A stretch of DNA of 33,598 nt, from contig JAGCJJ010000034.1 of the NCBI GenBank assembly GCA_017648065.1, positions 1-33,598 of the forward strand. The letters are read 5' to 3'. Positions 8,653-17,961 of the stretch are shown one piece after another (the stretch's first letter is position 1; every line of letters starts with the position of its first letter). Origin of the DNA: Kiritimatiellia bacterium (GTDB lineage Bacteria; Verrucomicrobiota; Kiritimatiellia; RFP12; UBA3636). The notes beneath the pieces are model-generated. The model was not told the origin of the DNA and did not search any database. It saw nothing but the letters and a program-made list of their open reading frames with translations. The translations under genes and the position numbers were made by a program.

Positions 8653-8713
8653 GTCAAAAGAACGCAGAGGGCGCAAAGCTTATGTGGTGCCTCGTGTGGT
8701 GGTGTTCGCTGAT

Positions 8714-8787
8714 ACGCCAGCGCTTGTTGTCGCCTTACGCATTGCTCAACATATCGTTGTAATAAGGCGACTTCCAAGCGTTGGCGT
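8714..8787. repeat. 74-nt two-helix hairpin element, diverged copy C
   Basis: Outer helix of 13 pairs (ACGCCAGCGCTTG with CAAGCGTTGGCGT, one G-U), 2x3 internal loop, inner helix GTCGCCTTA with TAAGGCGAC. It aligns base for base with copy A at a constant offset of 243. At five paired positions both partners changed so that pairing is kept. The rest of the gap to 9090 shows no further structure that I recognise. Confidence 0.8.
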
Positions 8788-9090
8788 GTACGGTCACAAG
8801 CTTTTAGAGCATAGGAGCATGCGTGAGGATGATGCACCAAAACGGAAGTTGAATTTCAAAATTTGGCTTATGCTCTTAATTATAATTGAGTTATGCAAAT
8901 ACGCTCCTTTTGCATAGAGTGAAAGAGAAAATTAACTTGATGTATTTATACACGTAGTTTCTCGTAATCTAGCAAGTCTGTAGTTTTACATGTAGATTTG
9001 ACCTTAAAATTGAGTTGATTTTGTCAAAAAAACACAAGAAAATAACTAATAAAAAATTGGGTTTCTTATATTATATAGTATAGTTTCATA

Positions 9091-9120
9091 TTGCCTTAGG
9101 TTAAGGATTTATGGTATTAT
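9091..9120 (+). promoter_or_regulatory. Candidate promoter of the giant secreted-protein gene
   Basis: TTGCCT (9091-9096) and TATTAT (9115-9120) are 18 bp apart, giving a start near 9127 and a leader of about 50 nt. A second candidate, TTGGGT (9057-9062) with TATAGT (9079-9084) at 16 bp, is equally plausible. The region is very AT-rich, so confidence is low. Confidence 0.3.
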
Positions 9121-9175
9121 TCTAAATGTTATCCTTTAGGGATGGTGTATCCACTTTTAAAAAAGGTTGTTTTCT

Positions 9176-12100
9176 ATGAATATTTACAAAAAAACTTTAC
9201 AAATTTTTGCAGCAATTTCTATTATTGCATTGGCAAGCATTAACCTACATGCTGCTACTGTAATTATCACTCAAGATAATTTGAGCGGAAATTTAAATCC
9301 AGATTTAGCTGTTTGGCAATCAAAGTTTACTGATGATAATTATAAATCAATTCCAACTCTTTCTGGTAATTGGGGTTGTACATTTGCTCGTATGAAATAT
9401 AATGCAATTTATATAACGAGTAATTCAGAGATAATGCTACCAGCGGAAGTGCCTGTTGGTTCTATTTGGATTTTAGCTCGTATAAATGCAGAATCTGAAG
9501 AATTTTATCAAACCTTGAAATTAGAATTGGGAAAAAGAAGCGGTCGCTTTATGGTATATGGCGATCAAATGCTAAATGCTTATCCTCAGTTTACAAATAC
9601 TGTTGCAGGAACAGCTATTATGTCTAGTGCAAGTCATGTAGCAAATGTTTACCATGATAATGGCAATAGATATCAACTTGTTAGATTTGATTTAAATCTA
9701 CCAGAAAATTTTGCTTTTCGTATTGTAGCTCCAGATTCTACTCCAACAAGTGAACTAGAAATAACTCAAATTGTTGTAGGTCCACCTGTAGCAGAGGTAT
9801 CAATTAAAAAAGAAGATTTGGAATATCATCCAGGTTATCCTTCTGTTCTTGATCCAACAGAATTTGCAATAGTTGCAGAACCTGCTTTTACAAATTCAAA
9901 TATGGCAGCTGCAAATATTGTGCCAAAAATTTATTGGAGAGAAAATAGTGGTGCTTGGCATAATAAAGAATTAAAGCGTCGTGGTAGATTTGGTTATAAT
10001 TACACAAATAGTCTTGAAAATCTACCAGCAGGTAATGTAGAGTATTTCTATCGTGTAGATTTTGATACACCAACAAATTTCCTTTATAAAATTAATGAGC
10101 CTAATAAGATTTCTAACTTAGAAGATTATCAAGATTGGATAAATGCATCACCTCTTGTTGGTACTAATATGACAATCTCTTCTGTCAAGTCTCCTGCATA
10201 TTATCCTTATGCAACAGATATGCAGCTCTATGATATGACAACAAATGCACCTTCATATTATGAGTATCTTGGCTTTGATGTTCGCCGCTTCCGTTCTAAG
10301 TTTAATACTGTTTCTCTTGGCATACAAACAAATGCAACAGCTCTGCCTTCCAACCTTGCTTCTAAGTACAGCATGGAGCTTGTTAGCGACTATACTTGGG
10401 AAACAGTTATGCATTCCACAAATGCATATGATGTTGGAATTTTTGTTAACCAAACACAAGAATATTTAGGTGCTTCATCAACTGAATTTGGAGAAAATAA
10501 AGAGCTTGGACAGCTTGGTGCTGCCGGTAAAAAACCTCCTATGTTCGGTAATGTTGGTACAACAAGTACTAATGGAATACCACTAATTACTGACTATAAT
10601 GGTTACATAATGTTCCGTTTGTGTACAACAAATAATCAGTATCAAATTCGCCGTGCAGAATGGCAGAATTTTAATGAGTGGGCTGCAGACGATACATACT
10701 TTGATGCAACAAAAGGCTTAATTGGAATTAAGGAATATATTTCAAATCTTGATGGTTGGGATATAGAAAAATACGAGTCTAATGCAATGCCAGTATTTGA
10801 AGAAGGTAATTTTGCTGTAACAAATTCTGGTGAGTATGTTGAGGAACAAGGCTTGCGTTTCCTCTATACAGAAAGTGCAGTTGAGCGTGTGAAAGATCCT
10901 CGTGCTCCAAGTGATGCTGTTCGTTCTAATGCGTATTTAAAGGTTTCAACATATCCAATTGGTATTGTTGAAAGTACATCTACAGTTAATCCAATTGGTG
11001 CAGATACTCTTCGCTATCGTACACGTGTTGGCTTTAATGGCGGAAATCCTGCTTATTATCAAAATGGAAATACATTTGAAAATTATCAAGTTAAAGCAAC
11101 TTTCACTGCTTCAGATATGACAGATGGAACTCCGTATTACTCTGTCATTGTTTATCGAAAGAATGATGATAATTATTTTGAGTATCGCGTAACATATATG
11201 ACTCGAAACAATAATGGTAGTCTTCAAAATATGTTGAGAGGCGAATTGTGGCAATGTAAGAATGGTGTAATGACAAGAATAGATAGTGCACAAGATAATG
11301 ATACAAGCTATTCCTATACTGGTTCTGGTATAACTTGTGAAGTTATCGTAAAGGCAGAAACGAAGTCTGGTAAAGTGAAAATCTATGCAAGGCATAGACT
11401 TTTGAATAACACATCACAAGTACTTAACCGTGAACGCACATATAGCGATTGTACCGTAGCTGCAGGTGTTGGCCTTGGTGGTACTTTTGGTGTAGACTGC
11501 TCTGATGTCGCTGCAAATGTCTCATTTGAAATAACAGATGTTACAACAGATGCACCAAATAAAAATACACTAGAGGCTGCAATTAAAGGAAATGTTATAG
11601 CAGATTGGTATCTTGGTGGTATTATGCCATCATCTGGCAATAAATCACGTTGGTCTATTACGACAGGAGAAAAAAGTTGTTCTTTAAAGCGTAATATTCC
11701 TTCTGCTCCATACAAAATTCAAGTTTTTAGAAATGGCCTCGGTGAAGAGCATATTGCTATTGAAGGACAACAGAGAAAATGGGTTGATCTTGCAACAGCA
11801 ACAATTGATACTCTTTCATACAAAAATGTAGAATTTCCATTGCATTTCTGGGACAACACATTCTTCCGCATTGTTTCAATGTGTGAAACAGTAGGAGATG
11901 GAGACGATGTTAATGATGCATATATTGCAGTTGATGATATGTCTCTATATGGTTGGCGTGGTATGTCTGGTGTTGATCGAGAAGAAGCAGATGCTCATGT
12001 TTGGAATTATAGATTTGGTATGAAGTCTCAGTATATGAGCTTCCCAAATGTTGTATATGAGTTTGCAGTCAGCCGTGCAAATCCTGATTCTGAGCAATGT

Positions 12101-14359
12101 TTAATTTCTCCACTAATCGATAGTGTTGGTGATATTTCATTTACATATCGTGTTACAGGTGGTCCAATTCAATATCGTGTTCAATATACAACTGATACTG
12201 GCGATATACCTTCTTGGACAACAGTTAAAGAGGTTACTGTTTCTCCAACAGATGGTGTAAAGGGAGCCAGCTATTCATTCTTACAAGCAATGCCTGGCCG
12301 TGCTCGTATTTTGATTGTCCCAACAGAATATGATGCTGATGGAAAATATGTTGGAGGCAGCCATCCTGATGCTGTAATTTGGATTGATGACGTTATTCTC
12401 CGCAATTATCCAATTGAAGGAGTAACAAGTTATTGGTCTGGCTATAATGTTCTTGTTTCTCCTCTGACTGATGCAAAGAAGTTTGATATCGGAGAAACAA
12501 CAAAGAAATCAACAGTACTTAATAACTCAGTTACAGAAAATACTGTTAATGGTAAACCATTGCCAGACGATAATCCTAATATTGAGTCTCCTGTAAATGT
12601 TGCAGGTGTTGGTGAAATCTGTTTCTGGTATCGTCATTATGAAGATAATCCATCTCTTCCTGGTAAAATTTCAATCCAGGTTGCTCCTGAAGAAGTTAAT
12701 GAAGAGACAGGTCTTCGTGAATGGAAAACAATCAGAGTCTCTGATTTGAATACTTCCGCAAGTAATTACGATGAACAGGTAGCAATGCTTAATGGTTTGA
12801 GCAATATTACTACAAACAAGTGGACTTATTTCAAGGTTGAAATTTATGATACAGTAAATAAGGTTTTCCGCATTGTTTCAGAATTAGATAATTGTGGCAG
12901 AGTGATGATTGATAATATTCTTATCACAGAGCCAGTTCGCTCATCTGTGGAAGTTGGTGAGGTAATCTTTGTTCCAAATGATATTCCTCTTTACACAGAT
13001 AAGGTTGGTATCAATGTTCGCCTTTCAAATTATCAAATGGATCCAACAGATATTCAAGTTAAGGTTTCATATTATGCTTCCACAAATAAGTGGGGTGTTG
13101 CAAATTGGAATAATAATTCAACACCAAATGTTGTTCATACATGGTTAAAGCAGGATTCTGAAGATCCAACACTTTATGTAATGGATGAAGTTTACTATAT
13201 TCCAAAACAAAATATTGATGCTGTTGTTCAGTATGAAATTTCAATTTACTATAATGGTATTTTTGCTTCGCCTATTTATTACCATAAGTTCTTTGAAAAT
13301 CCAGCATGGTATTATCCAATTGACTTAAATGCTCAATATGGTAATGCTGAGGATATTACTTCTACTTCTCCATACTTCTTTGTATTCTCTTGCACAACAA
13401 ATGCAGTACGAATCAATGAATTCCTTCCTTTGGGTGATTGGGATGAAGTGCCAAATCAATTTGTTGAGTTGATAGGCCCTAAGCACACACCAATTGGTAA
13501 TTGGACACTTGATTTCTGGGGTTATAATTTTGATGGCGATAGAATTACTAAAGACCCAGAATATAGAAAAGTATTCCCTGCTTCTGCAACAATTGGCGGA
13601 ACACCTAAACTTGCAAGTGGTGAAGTAGATAAGGGTTGGGGCTTCTATCTTCTTGGTAACAGTGCTGTCACAAGTAAGAATTTGTGGTTATTCCCAGATG
13701 AGAGTGAAGCAAGTGGTGACTCAGAAGACATCTTTATTGATGGTGCTTATTCAAAAGAATATGGTGCAATGGCTCTAAAGCGTAGCATGGGTGCTTATGC
13801 AGATGCTATCATTTGGGGTGGTGGTGCTGCAAAGAAAGGTACAAGCTATAATCGTAGCGTTGTTCAAGGCTTCGTTGATGAAGGCTTCAAGGTTGTTTTA
13901 GCATCAGCTGCAGCTGGTCAAATTATTGCTAATACAGCGAAGTCTCCAACAGAGCTTTATTGGACAACCTATAATTCTAATTTCAAGACATATGGTACTT
14001 ACAATTACTATTCACAGAATATTGCAATCCCTTATGTAACTTCTTCTGCTGAGCCAACAACTCCTCCAGAGATTGGTGTCGCAATCGTTGATATGATTAT
14101 GAATAACGATACAAATAAGATTGAGCTTATCTTTAAGCTTTGGTCAACAAATGGTATCGCAGTTGATTCATCTGATTTTACTTGGTATGTTGAAAGTGCA
14201 ACAACTCTTGATTTTGCAGAGCCAACACGCCAGCAAATTACAGGTGAAAATATTACAGCTGGAGCAGATGGTTCAGAGTCTGCATATTCTGTAGTAATTG
14301 ATATGTCTGATTCTGATTCAGCACGTTTCTTCAAGATTATCGCAGTTCCAACTCTATAA
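9176..14359 (+). CDS. Giant secreted surface protein with ConA-like and lamin-tail domains
   Basis: The protein has 1727 residues from the ATG at 9176, preceded by AAAAGG at 9161-9166; the TTG at 9167 sits too close to that site. A clear signal peptide (basic NIYKK, hydrophobic core, cleavage near LHA-ATV, about residue 26) sends it out of the cytoplasm. The middle (about 640-800) looks like a concanavalin-type jelly-roll of the kind seen in sugar-binding or DUF1080 proteins. A lamin-tail (LTD-like) domain begins near residue 1409 with VRINEFLP...FVELIGP. The C-terminus is a short beta domain ending ARFFKIIAVPTL, similar in style to the end of the 26296-27903 protein. No catalytic motif or membrane anchor is seen. 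A role at the cell surface, perhaps adhesion or glycan binding, is an inference. Confidence 0.8.
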   Translation: MNIYKKTLQIFAAISIIALASINLHAATVIITQDNLSGNLNPDLAVWQSKFTDDNYKSIPTLSGNWGCTFARMKYNAIYITSNSEIMLPAEVPVGSIWILARINAESEEFYQTLKLELGKRSGRFMVYGDQMLNAYPQFTNTVAGTAIMSSASHVANVYHDNGNRYQLVRFDLNLPENFAFRIVAPDSTPTSELEITQIVVGPPVAEVSIKKEDLEYHPGYPSVLDPTEFAIVAEPAFTNSNMAAANIVPKIYWRENSGAWHNKELKRRGRFGYNYTNSLENLPAGNVEYFYRVDFDTPTNFLYKINEPNKISNLEDYQDWINASPLVGTNMTISSVKSPAYYPYATDMQLYDMTTNAPSYYEYLGFDVRRFRSKFNTVSLGIQTNATALPSNLASKYSMELVSDYTWETVMHSTNAYDVGIFVNQTQEYLGASSTEFGENKELGQLGAAGKKPPMFGNVGTTSTNGIPLITDYNGYIMFRLCTTNNQYQIRRAEWQNFNEWAADDTYFDATKGLIGIKEYISNLDGWDIEKYESNAMPVFEEGNFAVTNSGEYVEEQGLRFLYTESAVERVKDPRAPSDAVRSNAYLKVSTYPIGIVESTSTVNPIGADTLRYRTRVGFNGGNPAYYQNGNTFENYQVKATFTASDMTDGTPYYSVIVYRKNDDNYFEYRVTYMTRNNNGSLQNMLRGELWQCKNGVMTRIDSAQDNDTSYSYTGSGITCEVIVKAETKSGKVKIYARHRLLNNTSQVLNRERTYSDCTVAAGVGLGGTFGVDCSDVAANVSFEITDVTTDAPNKNTLEAAIKGNVIADWYLGGIMPSSGNKSRWSITTGEKSCSLKRNIPSAPYKIQVFRNGLGEEHIAIEGQQRKWVDLATATIDTLSYKNVEFPLHFWDNTFFRIVSMCETVGDGDDVNDAYIAVDDMSLYGWRGMSGVDREEADAHVWNYRFGMKSQYMSFPNVVYEFAVSRANPDSEQCLISPLIDSVGDISFTYRVTGGPIQYRVQYTTDTGDIPSWTTVKEVTVSPTDGVKGASYSFLQAMPGRARILIVPTEYDADGKYVGGSHPDAVIWIDDVILRNYPIEGVTSYWSGYNVLVSPLTDAKKFDIGETTKKSTVLNNSVTENTVNGKPLPDDNPNIESPVNVAGVGEICFWYRHYEDNPSLPGKISIQVAPEEVNEETGLREWKTIRVSDLNTSASNYDEQVAMLNGLSNITTNKWTYFKVEIYDTVNKVFRIVSELDNCGRVMIDNILITEPVRSSVEVGEVIFVPNDIPLYTDKVGINVRLSNYQMDPTDIQVKVSYYASTNKWGVANWNNNSTPNVVHTWLKQDSEDPTLYVMDEVYYIPKQNIDAVVQYEISIYYNGIFASPIYYHKFFENPAWYYPIDLNAQYGNAEDITSTSPYFFVFSCTTNAVRINEFLPLGDWDEVPNQFVELIGPKHTPIGNWTLDFWGYNFDGDRITKDPEYRKVFPASATIGGTPKLASGEVDKGWGFYLLGNSAVTSKNLWLFPDESEASGDSEDIFIDGAYSKEYGAMALKRSMGAYADAIIWGGGAAKKGTSYNRSVVQGFVDEGFKVVLASAAAGQIIANTAKSPTELYWTTYNSNFKTYGTYNYYSQNIAIPYVTSSAEPTTPPEIGVAIVDMIMNNDTNKIELIFKLWSTNGIAVDSSDFTWYVESATTLDFAEPTRQQITGENITAGADGSESAYSVVIDMSDSDSARFFKIIAVPTL

Positions 14360-14415
14360 AGCTTTATAAAGGATAGGAAGCTGAATAAAGAGCTAAGAAA
14401 ATTGTTCTAAAAGAT

Positions 14416-14799
14416 ATGAATAAGCTTGAAGAATGGGAGGAGCGATTATATACGCTCCTCCGTGAAATAGATGGTGCGCTGGAGGATAAATATGGAAAAC
14501 TTTATCCTCTGCACCCTGCAAGACCTCAGCGTGGCGAAACAGCAAATCCTCAATATGATGGGCTGTTTCGCATTACTGCATCATATTCTGCAGGATATGG
14601 CTCAAAGCTTGGTCCTGGTTATATTTTTCGCGTAGAGCTTGTAACCTTTGAAATGGTGCCAGATACTATTCGACAGACTATTGAGGCAGAAGCAATTCAA
14701 ATGGCAGAGGATGGCTTAAAAAGAATTTTTCCAGAGCGTGAATTATCAATTGCACGTGATGGAAATGTAATAAAAATTTATGGTGATTTATCTCTTTAA
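14416..14799 (+). CDS. Small conserved hypothetical protein
   Basis: A 127-residue soluble protein without signal peptide or membrane segment. It starts with a charged amphipathic helix (EEWEERLYTLLREIDGALEDKYG), then PLHPARPQRG, a Gly/Tyr-rich middle (YSAGYGSKLGPGY) and a C-terminal alpha/beta part ending KIYGDLSL. I know no assigned function; it has the look of a conserved small cytoplasmic protein rather than a random frame, because its codon use matches its neighbours. The ribosome site is weak. It is the first gene of a closely spaced run that ends at the terminator near 25300, with galE 31 bp downstream. Confidence 0.7.
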   Translation: MNKLEEWEERLYTLLREIDGALEDKYGKLYPLHPARPQRGETANPQYDGLFRITASYSAGYGSKLGPGYIFRVELVTFEMVPDTIRQTIEAEAIQMAEDGLKRIFPERELSIARDGNVIKIYGDLSL

Positions 14800-14830
14800 A
14801 AATAAACAAACAAATTAGGAAATATATAAA

Positions 14831-15844
14831 ATGAATATCTTAGTAACAGGTGGTGCCGGCTATATTGGAAGCCACACATGCGTAGAAGCAATCAAGGCAG
14901 GCTATACAGTAACAGTATTTGATAATCTTTCAAATAGCTCAGAGGAATCTCTGAACAGAGTAGAGAAAATTACAGGTGTTCGCCCAAGATTTGTTAAGGG
15001 TGATATTTGTGACAGAGCAGCAATGGCAGCTGTATTTGATTCAGAGAAATATGATGCAGTAATTCATTTTGCAGGACTAAAGGCAGTTGGTGAATCTGTT
15101 GCTAAGCCATGGGAATATTATGACAATAATATCACAGGTACATTGGTTTTGCTTGATGAAATGCGTAAGCATAATGTATTCAATATGGTGTTCAGTTCTT
15201 CTGCAACTGTTTATGGTAATCCTGAGACAGTGCCACTGACAGAGGATTGCCCTCTGTCTGCTGTCAGCCCTTATGGACAAACAAAGCTTTGGCTTGAAGA
15301 TATGATGCGCGCAATGTCTGCTGCAGACCCTCGCTGGCATACAATTCTTCTTCGTTACTTTAACCCAGTTGGTGCTCATCCAAGTGGTTTGATTGGTGAG
15401 GATCCTTCAGGTATTCCAAATAATCTTATGCCATATATTACTCAGGTTGCTGTAGGTCGCCTAAAGGAGCTAAGCGTTTTCGGTAATGATTATCCAACAC
15501 GTGATGGCACTTGTATTCGCGATTATATTCATGTTTGCGATTTGGCAGAAGGTCATATTGCTGCATTGAAAAAAGTAGATGAGTTACAGGGTTGCACACC
15601 AATAAACCTAGGTTCAGGTAATGGTTATTCTGTGCTAGAACTTGTTCATGCTTTTGAGAAAGCAATTGGCCGCCCACTTCCACATAAAATTGCTCCACGC
15701 CGCCCAGGTGATGCAGAGCAATGCTATGCAGATGCATCACGTGCATTTGAGCTGCTAGGTTGGAAGACTAAGCGTGGTGTTGATGAGCTTTGCGCAGATG
15801 CATGGCGCTGGCAGTCTATGAACCCAAATGGCTACAAAAAATAA
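14831..15844 (+). CDS. galE: UDP-glucose 4-epimerase
   Basis: Interconverts UDP-glucose and UDP-galactose for galactose use and surface polysaccharide synthesis. The 337-residue extended short-chain dehydrogenase has the NAD-binding GGAGYIG (7-13), catalytic Ser124 in SSSATVYG and the Tyr148/Lys152 pair in YGQTK. The substrate region NLMPYITQVAVGR and the GTCIRDYIHVCDLAEGH segment are typical of GalE. AGGA (14817-14820) serves the ATG. The gene lies 31 bp from the gene before and from the hydrolase gene after it, consistent with cotranscription and a carbohydrate role for the cluster. Confidence 0.95.
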   Translation: MNILVTGGAGYIGSHTCVEAIKAGYTVTVFDNLSNSSEESLNRVEKITGVRPRFVKGDICDRAAMAAVFDSEKYDAVIHFAGLKAVGESVAKPWEYYDNNITGTLVLLDEMRKHNVFNMVFSSSATVYGNPETVPLTEDCPLSAVSPYGQTKLWLEDMMRAMSAADPRWHTILLRYFNPVGAHPSGLIGEDPSGIPNNLMPYITQVAVGRLKELSVFGNDYPTRDGTCIRDYIHVCDLAEGHIAALKKVDELQGCTPINLGSGNGYSVLELVHAFEKAIGRPLPHKIAPRRPGDAEQCYADASRAFELLGWKTKRGVDELCADAWRWQSMNPNGYKK

Positions 15845-15875
15845 TTTATTGGAATTTTTTTATTAAGGAGTTTTT

Positions 15876-17927
15876 ATGAAAAAGCATTCATTACGTTATC
15901 GTCAAGTACATCTTGATTTTCACACCTCAGGTGTAATTGAAAATATTGGTAAGCAATTTAGCAAGGAGCAGTTTCAGGCTATGCTCAAGAAGGGGCATGT
16001 AGATTCTGTAACAGTATTTTCTAAGTGCCATCATGGTCTAAGCTACCACCCAACAAAGGTTGGTTCTATGCATCCGCATCTAGATTTTGATTTGCTTGAT
16101 GAACAAATCAAGGCTTGTCGCGAGATTGATGTTAAGTGCCCAATTTATCTTTCTGCTGGTGTTGACCAATATGCAACCTATGAGCATCCTGAGTGGCGTG
16201 TTATAATAAAGAATGGTAAATGTTGTGGCTGGGTAAATGGAAGTGAAAATTCTGCAGTGACAGCAGGCTATCATGTAATGTGCTTCAATTCTCCATATCT
16301 TGATTATCTTTGTGCACAAATTCGCGAGGTTGTTGAGAAGTATCCAGATGCAGATGGAATTTTCTTGGATATTGTTGGTATTCAGCAATGCTATTGCCCA
16401 CATTGTATTAAATCAATGCGCGCACTTGGCCTTGATCCAGAGAAGGATGAGGATGTGCTCAAGCATTCACATATCGTTCTTGAAAAATATTTGAAAGCAA
16501 CCTGTGAAGCTGCAAAGGTAACAAACCCAGATATGCCAATTTTCCACAATGGCGGAAATATTGTTCCTGGCGGCAGACATATCTTGAAGTATTTCTCTCA
16601 CTTAGAAATTGAATCTCTTCCTACTGGTGGCTGGGGCTATGATCATTTCCCTCTGTCTGCAAAATATGTTGAGCAGTTAGGTTTTGATTATCTTGGTATG
16701 ACAGGAAAATTTAATACATCATGGGGCGAGTTCGGTGGCTTTAAACATCCTAATGCTTTACGCTATGAGTGCGCAGCTATGATTGCAAATGGTGCTCGTT
16801 GCTCAATTGGTGATCAAGGACATCCTGAGTTAGCTCTTGATGAAACAACTTACTCTATTATCGGAGCAGCATACGAAGAGGTTGAGAAAAAAGAGCCATG
16901 GTGTGTTGGCACAAAGAATGTCGCAGATGTTGGTTTGCTTTTAGTAGAATCTCAAAATTATGGTATTACTGATAAAAATAAGCTTATTCCTGTCCGTCAT
17001 ACAGATATAGGTGCTTCTCGTGTGCTTCTTGAAGAGCATATTTTATTTGATGCTCTTGATATGGAATCAGATTTTAACAAATATAAGCTTTTAGTTATCC
17101 CAGAGCTAATTTACATAACTCCTGAACTAAAGGAACGCCTTGATAGCTACGTTGCTAACGGAGGAAAGCTTCTATTTGCTGGAAAATCTGCCTTTGATAA
17201 GGAAGGCAAAACTCTGATGTTTGATATTGGTGCAGAGTATGAGGGTGAGTCAGAATATCCTATAGATTTTGTATTGCCAAAGGAAGAGTATCGTGCAGAA
17301 TTTCAAACTACTCCTTATGTAATGTACACACGCCCTCAGCGCATCCGTGTTACAACAGGTGAAAGCCTAGGTGATATTTACGACCCATATTTCAATCGTA
17401 GCTTTAATCACTTTAGCTCCCATCAGCACACACCAAATCTTCCAACACCTTCTGGCTATGCTTGTGGTGTAATGAAGGGAAATATTGCTTATCTTGCACA
17501 TAAGAGCTTTATTCAATACTATGTCCATGGCTGGGTAGTATATAGAAAGTTTATTGGTAATGTGATTAAGAAGCTTTTAGGTAATTCAACTGTTGAATTT
17601 ACAAATCTTCCTTCCTCTGCACGCTTTTCATATCGTTCACAGCCTGCAGAAAATCGTAATGTACTTCACCTTCTGTATGCAGAAAAATCTTTGCGCGGAA
17701 ATTGGGCATTTAATGGAGATTGCTCTGGTGGGCAGACTGCACCTCGCGAGGTAATTGAGGATATTTCTCCTATATATAATATAGGTGTACGTATCAAGGC
17801 AGATAATGTGAAGAGTGTTCGCCTTGCTCTATCAGGTGAAGAGCTTGCATTTACTTCAAAGGATGGATGGATTGATTTCACTGTTCCTAAAGTAGATTGC
17901 CACGAAATGGTAGAAATAAATTTCTAG
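15876..17927 (+). CDS. GHL6-like putative glycoside hydrolase with beta-galactosidase-type trimerisation domain
   Basis: The 683-residue protein has an N-terminal TIM-barrel region of the 'hypothetical glycosyl hydrolase 6' type: QVHLDFHTSG near the start, DSVTVFSKCHHGLSYHPTK, then DGIFLDIVG followed by a CYCPHC cluster and FHNGG. It is followed (about 350-490) by a domain like the trimerisation domain of GH42 beta-galactosidases, with LLLVESQNYG and SYVANGGKLLFAGKSAF, and a C-terminal beta domain. No signal peptide is present, so it probably acts on imported oligosaccharides in the cytoplasm. AAGGAG (15865-15870) is a strong ribosome site. The substrate is unknown; the adjacent galE makes a galactoside possible but does not prove it. 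Confidence 0.8.
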   Translation: MKKHSLRYRQVHLDFHTSGVIENIGKQFSKEQFQAMLKKGHVDSVTVFSKCHHGLSYHPTKVGSMHPHLDFDLLDEQIKACREIDVKCPIYLSAGVDQYATYEHPEWRVIIKNGKCCGWVNGSENSAVTAGYHVMCFNSPYLDYLCAQIREVVEKYPDADGIFLDIVGIQQCYCPHCIKSMRALGLDPEKDEDVLKHSHIVLEKYLKATCEAAKVTNPDMPIFHNGGNIVPGGRHILKYFSHLEIESLPTGGWGYDHFPLSAKYVEQLGFDYLGMTGKFNTSWGEFGGFKHPNALRYECAAMIANGARCSIGDQGHPELALDETTYSIIGAAYEEVEKKEPWCVGTKNVADVGLLLVESQNYGITDKNKLIPVRHTDIGASRVLLEEHILFDALDMESDFNKYKLLVIPELIYITPELKERLDSYVANGGKLLFAGKSAFDKEGKTLMFDIGAEYEGESEYPIDFVLPKEEYRAEFQTTPYVMYTRPQRIRVTTGESLGDIYDPYFNRSFNHFSSHQHTPNLPTPSGYACGVMKGNIAYLAHKSFIQYYVHGWVVYRKFIGNVIKKLLGNSTVEFTNLPSSARFSYRSQPAENRNVLHLLYAEKSLRGNWAFNGDCSGGQTAPREVIEDISPIYNIGVRIKADNVKSVRLALSGEELAFTSKDGWIDFTVPKVDCHEMVEINF

Positions 17928-17961
17928 TATAATTATTTCCTTTTTTATGCAAAGGGTTTAT

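Noticed and set aside
8471..8787. Integron attC sites
   Set aside because: The arms and asymmetric internal loop recall attC, but the GTTRRRY and RYYYAAC core sites are missing, no gene cassettes lie between copies and no integrase is seen.
8684..8917. 77-codon frame on the plus strand (and a 100-codon frame at 8538-8840 on the minus strand)
   Set aside because: Both run through the hairpin elements and leader repeats. No ribosome site, and no coding frame is kept between repeat copies.
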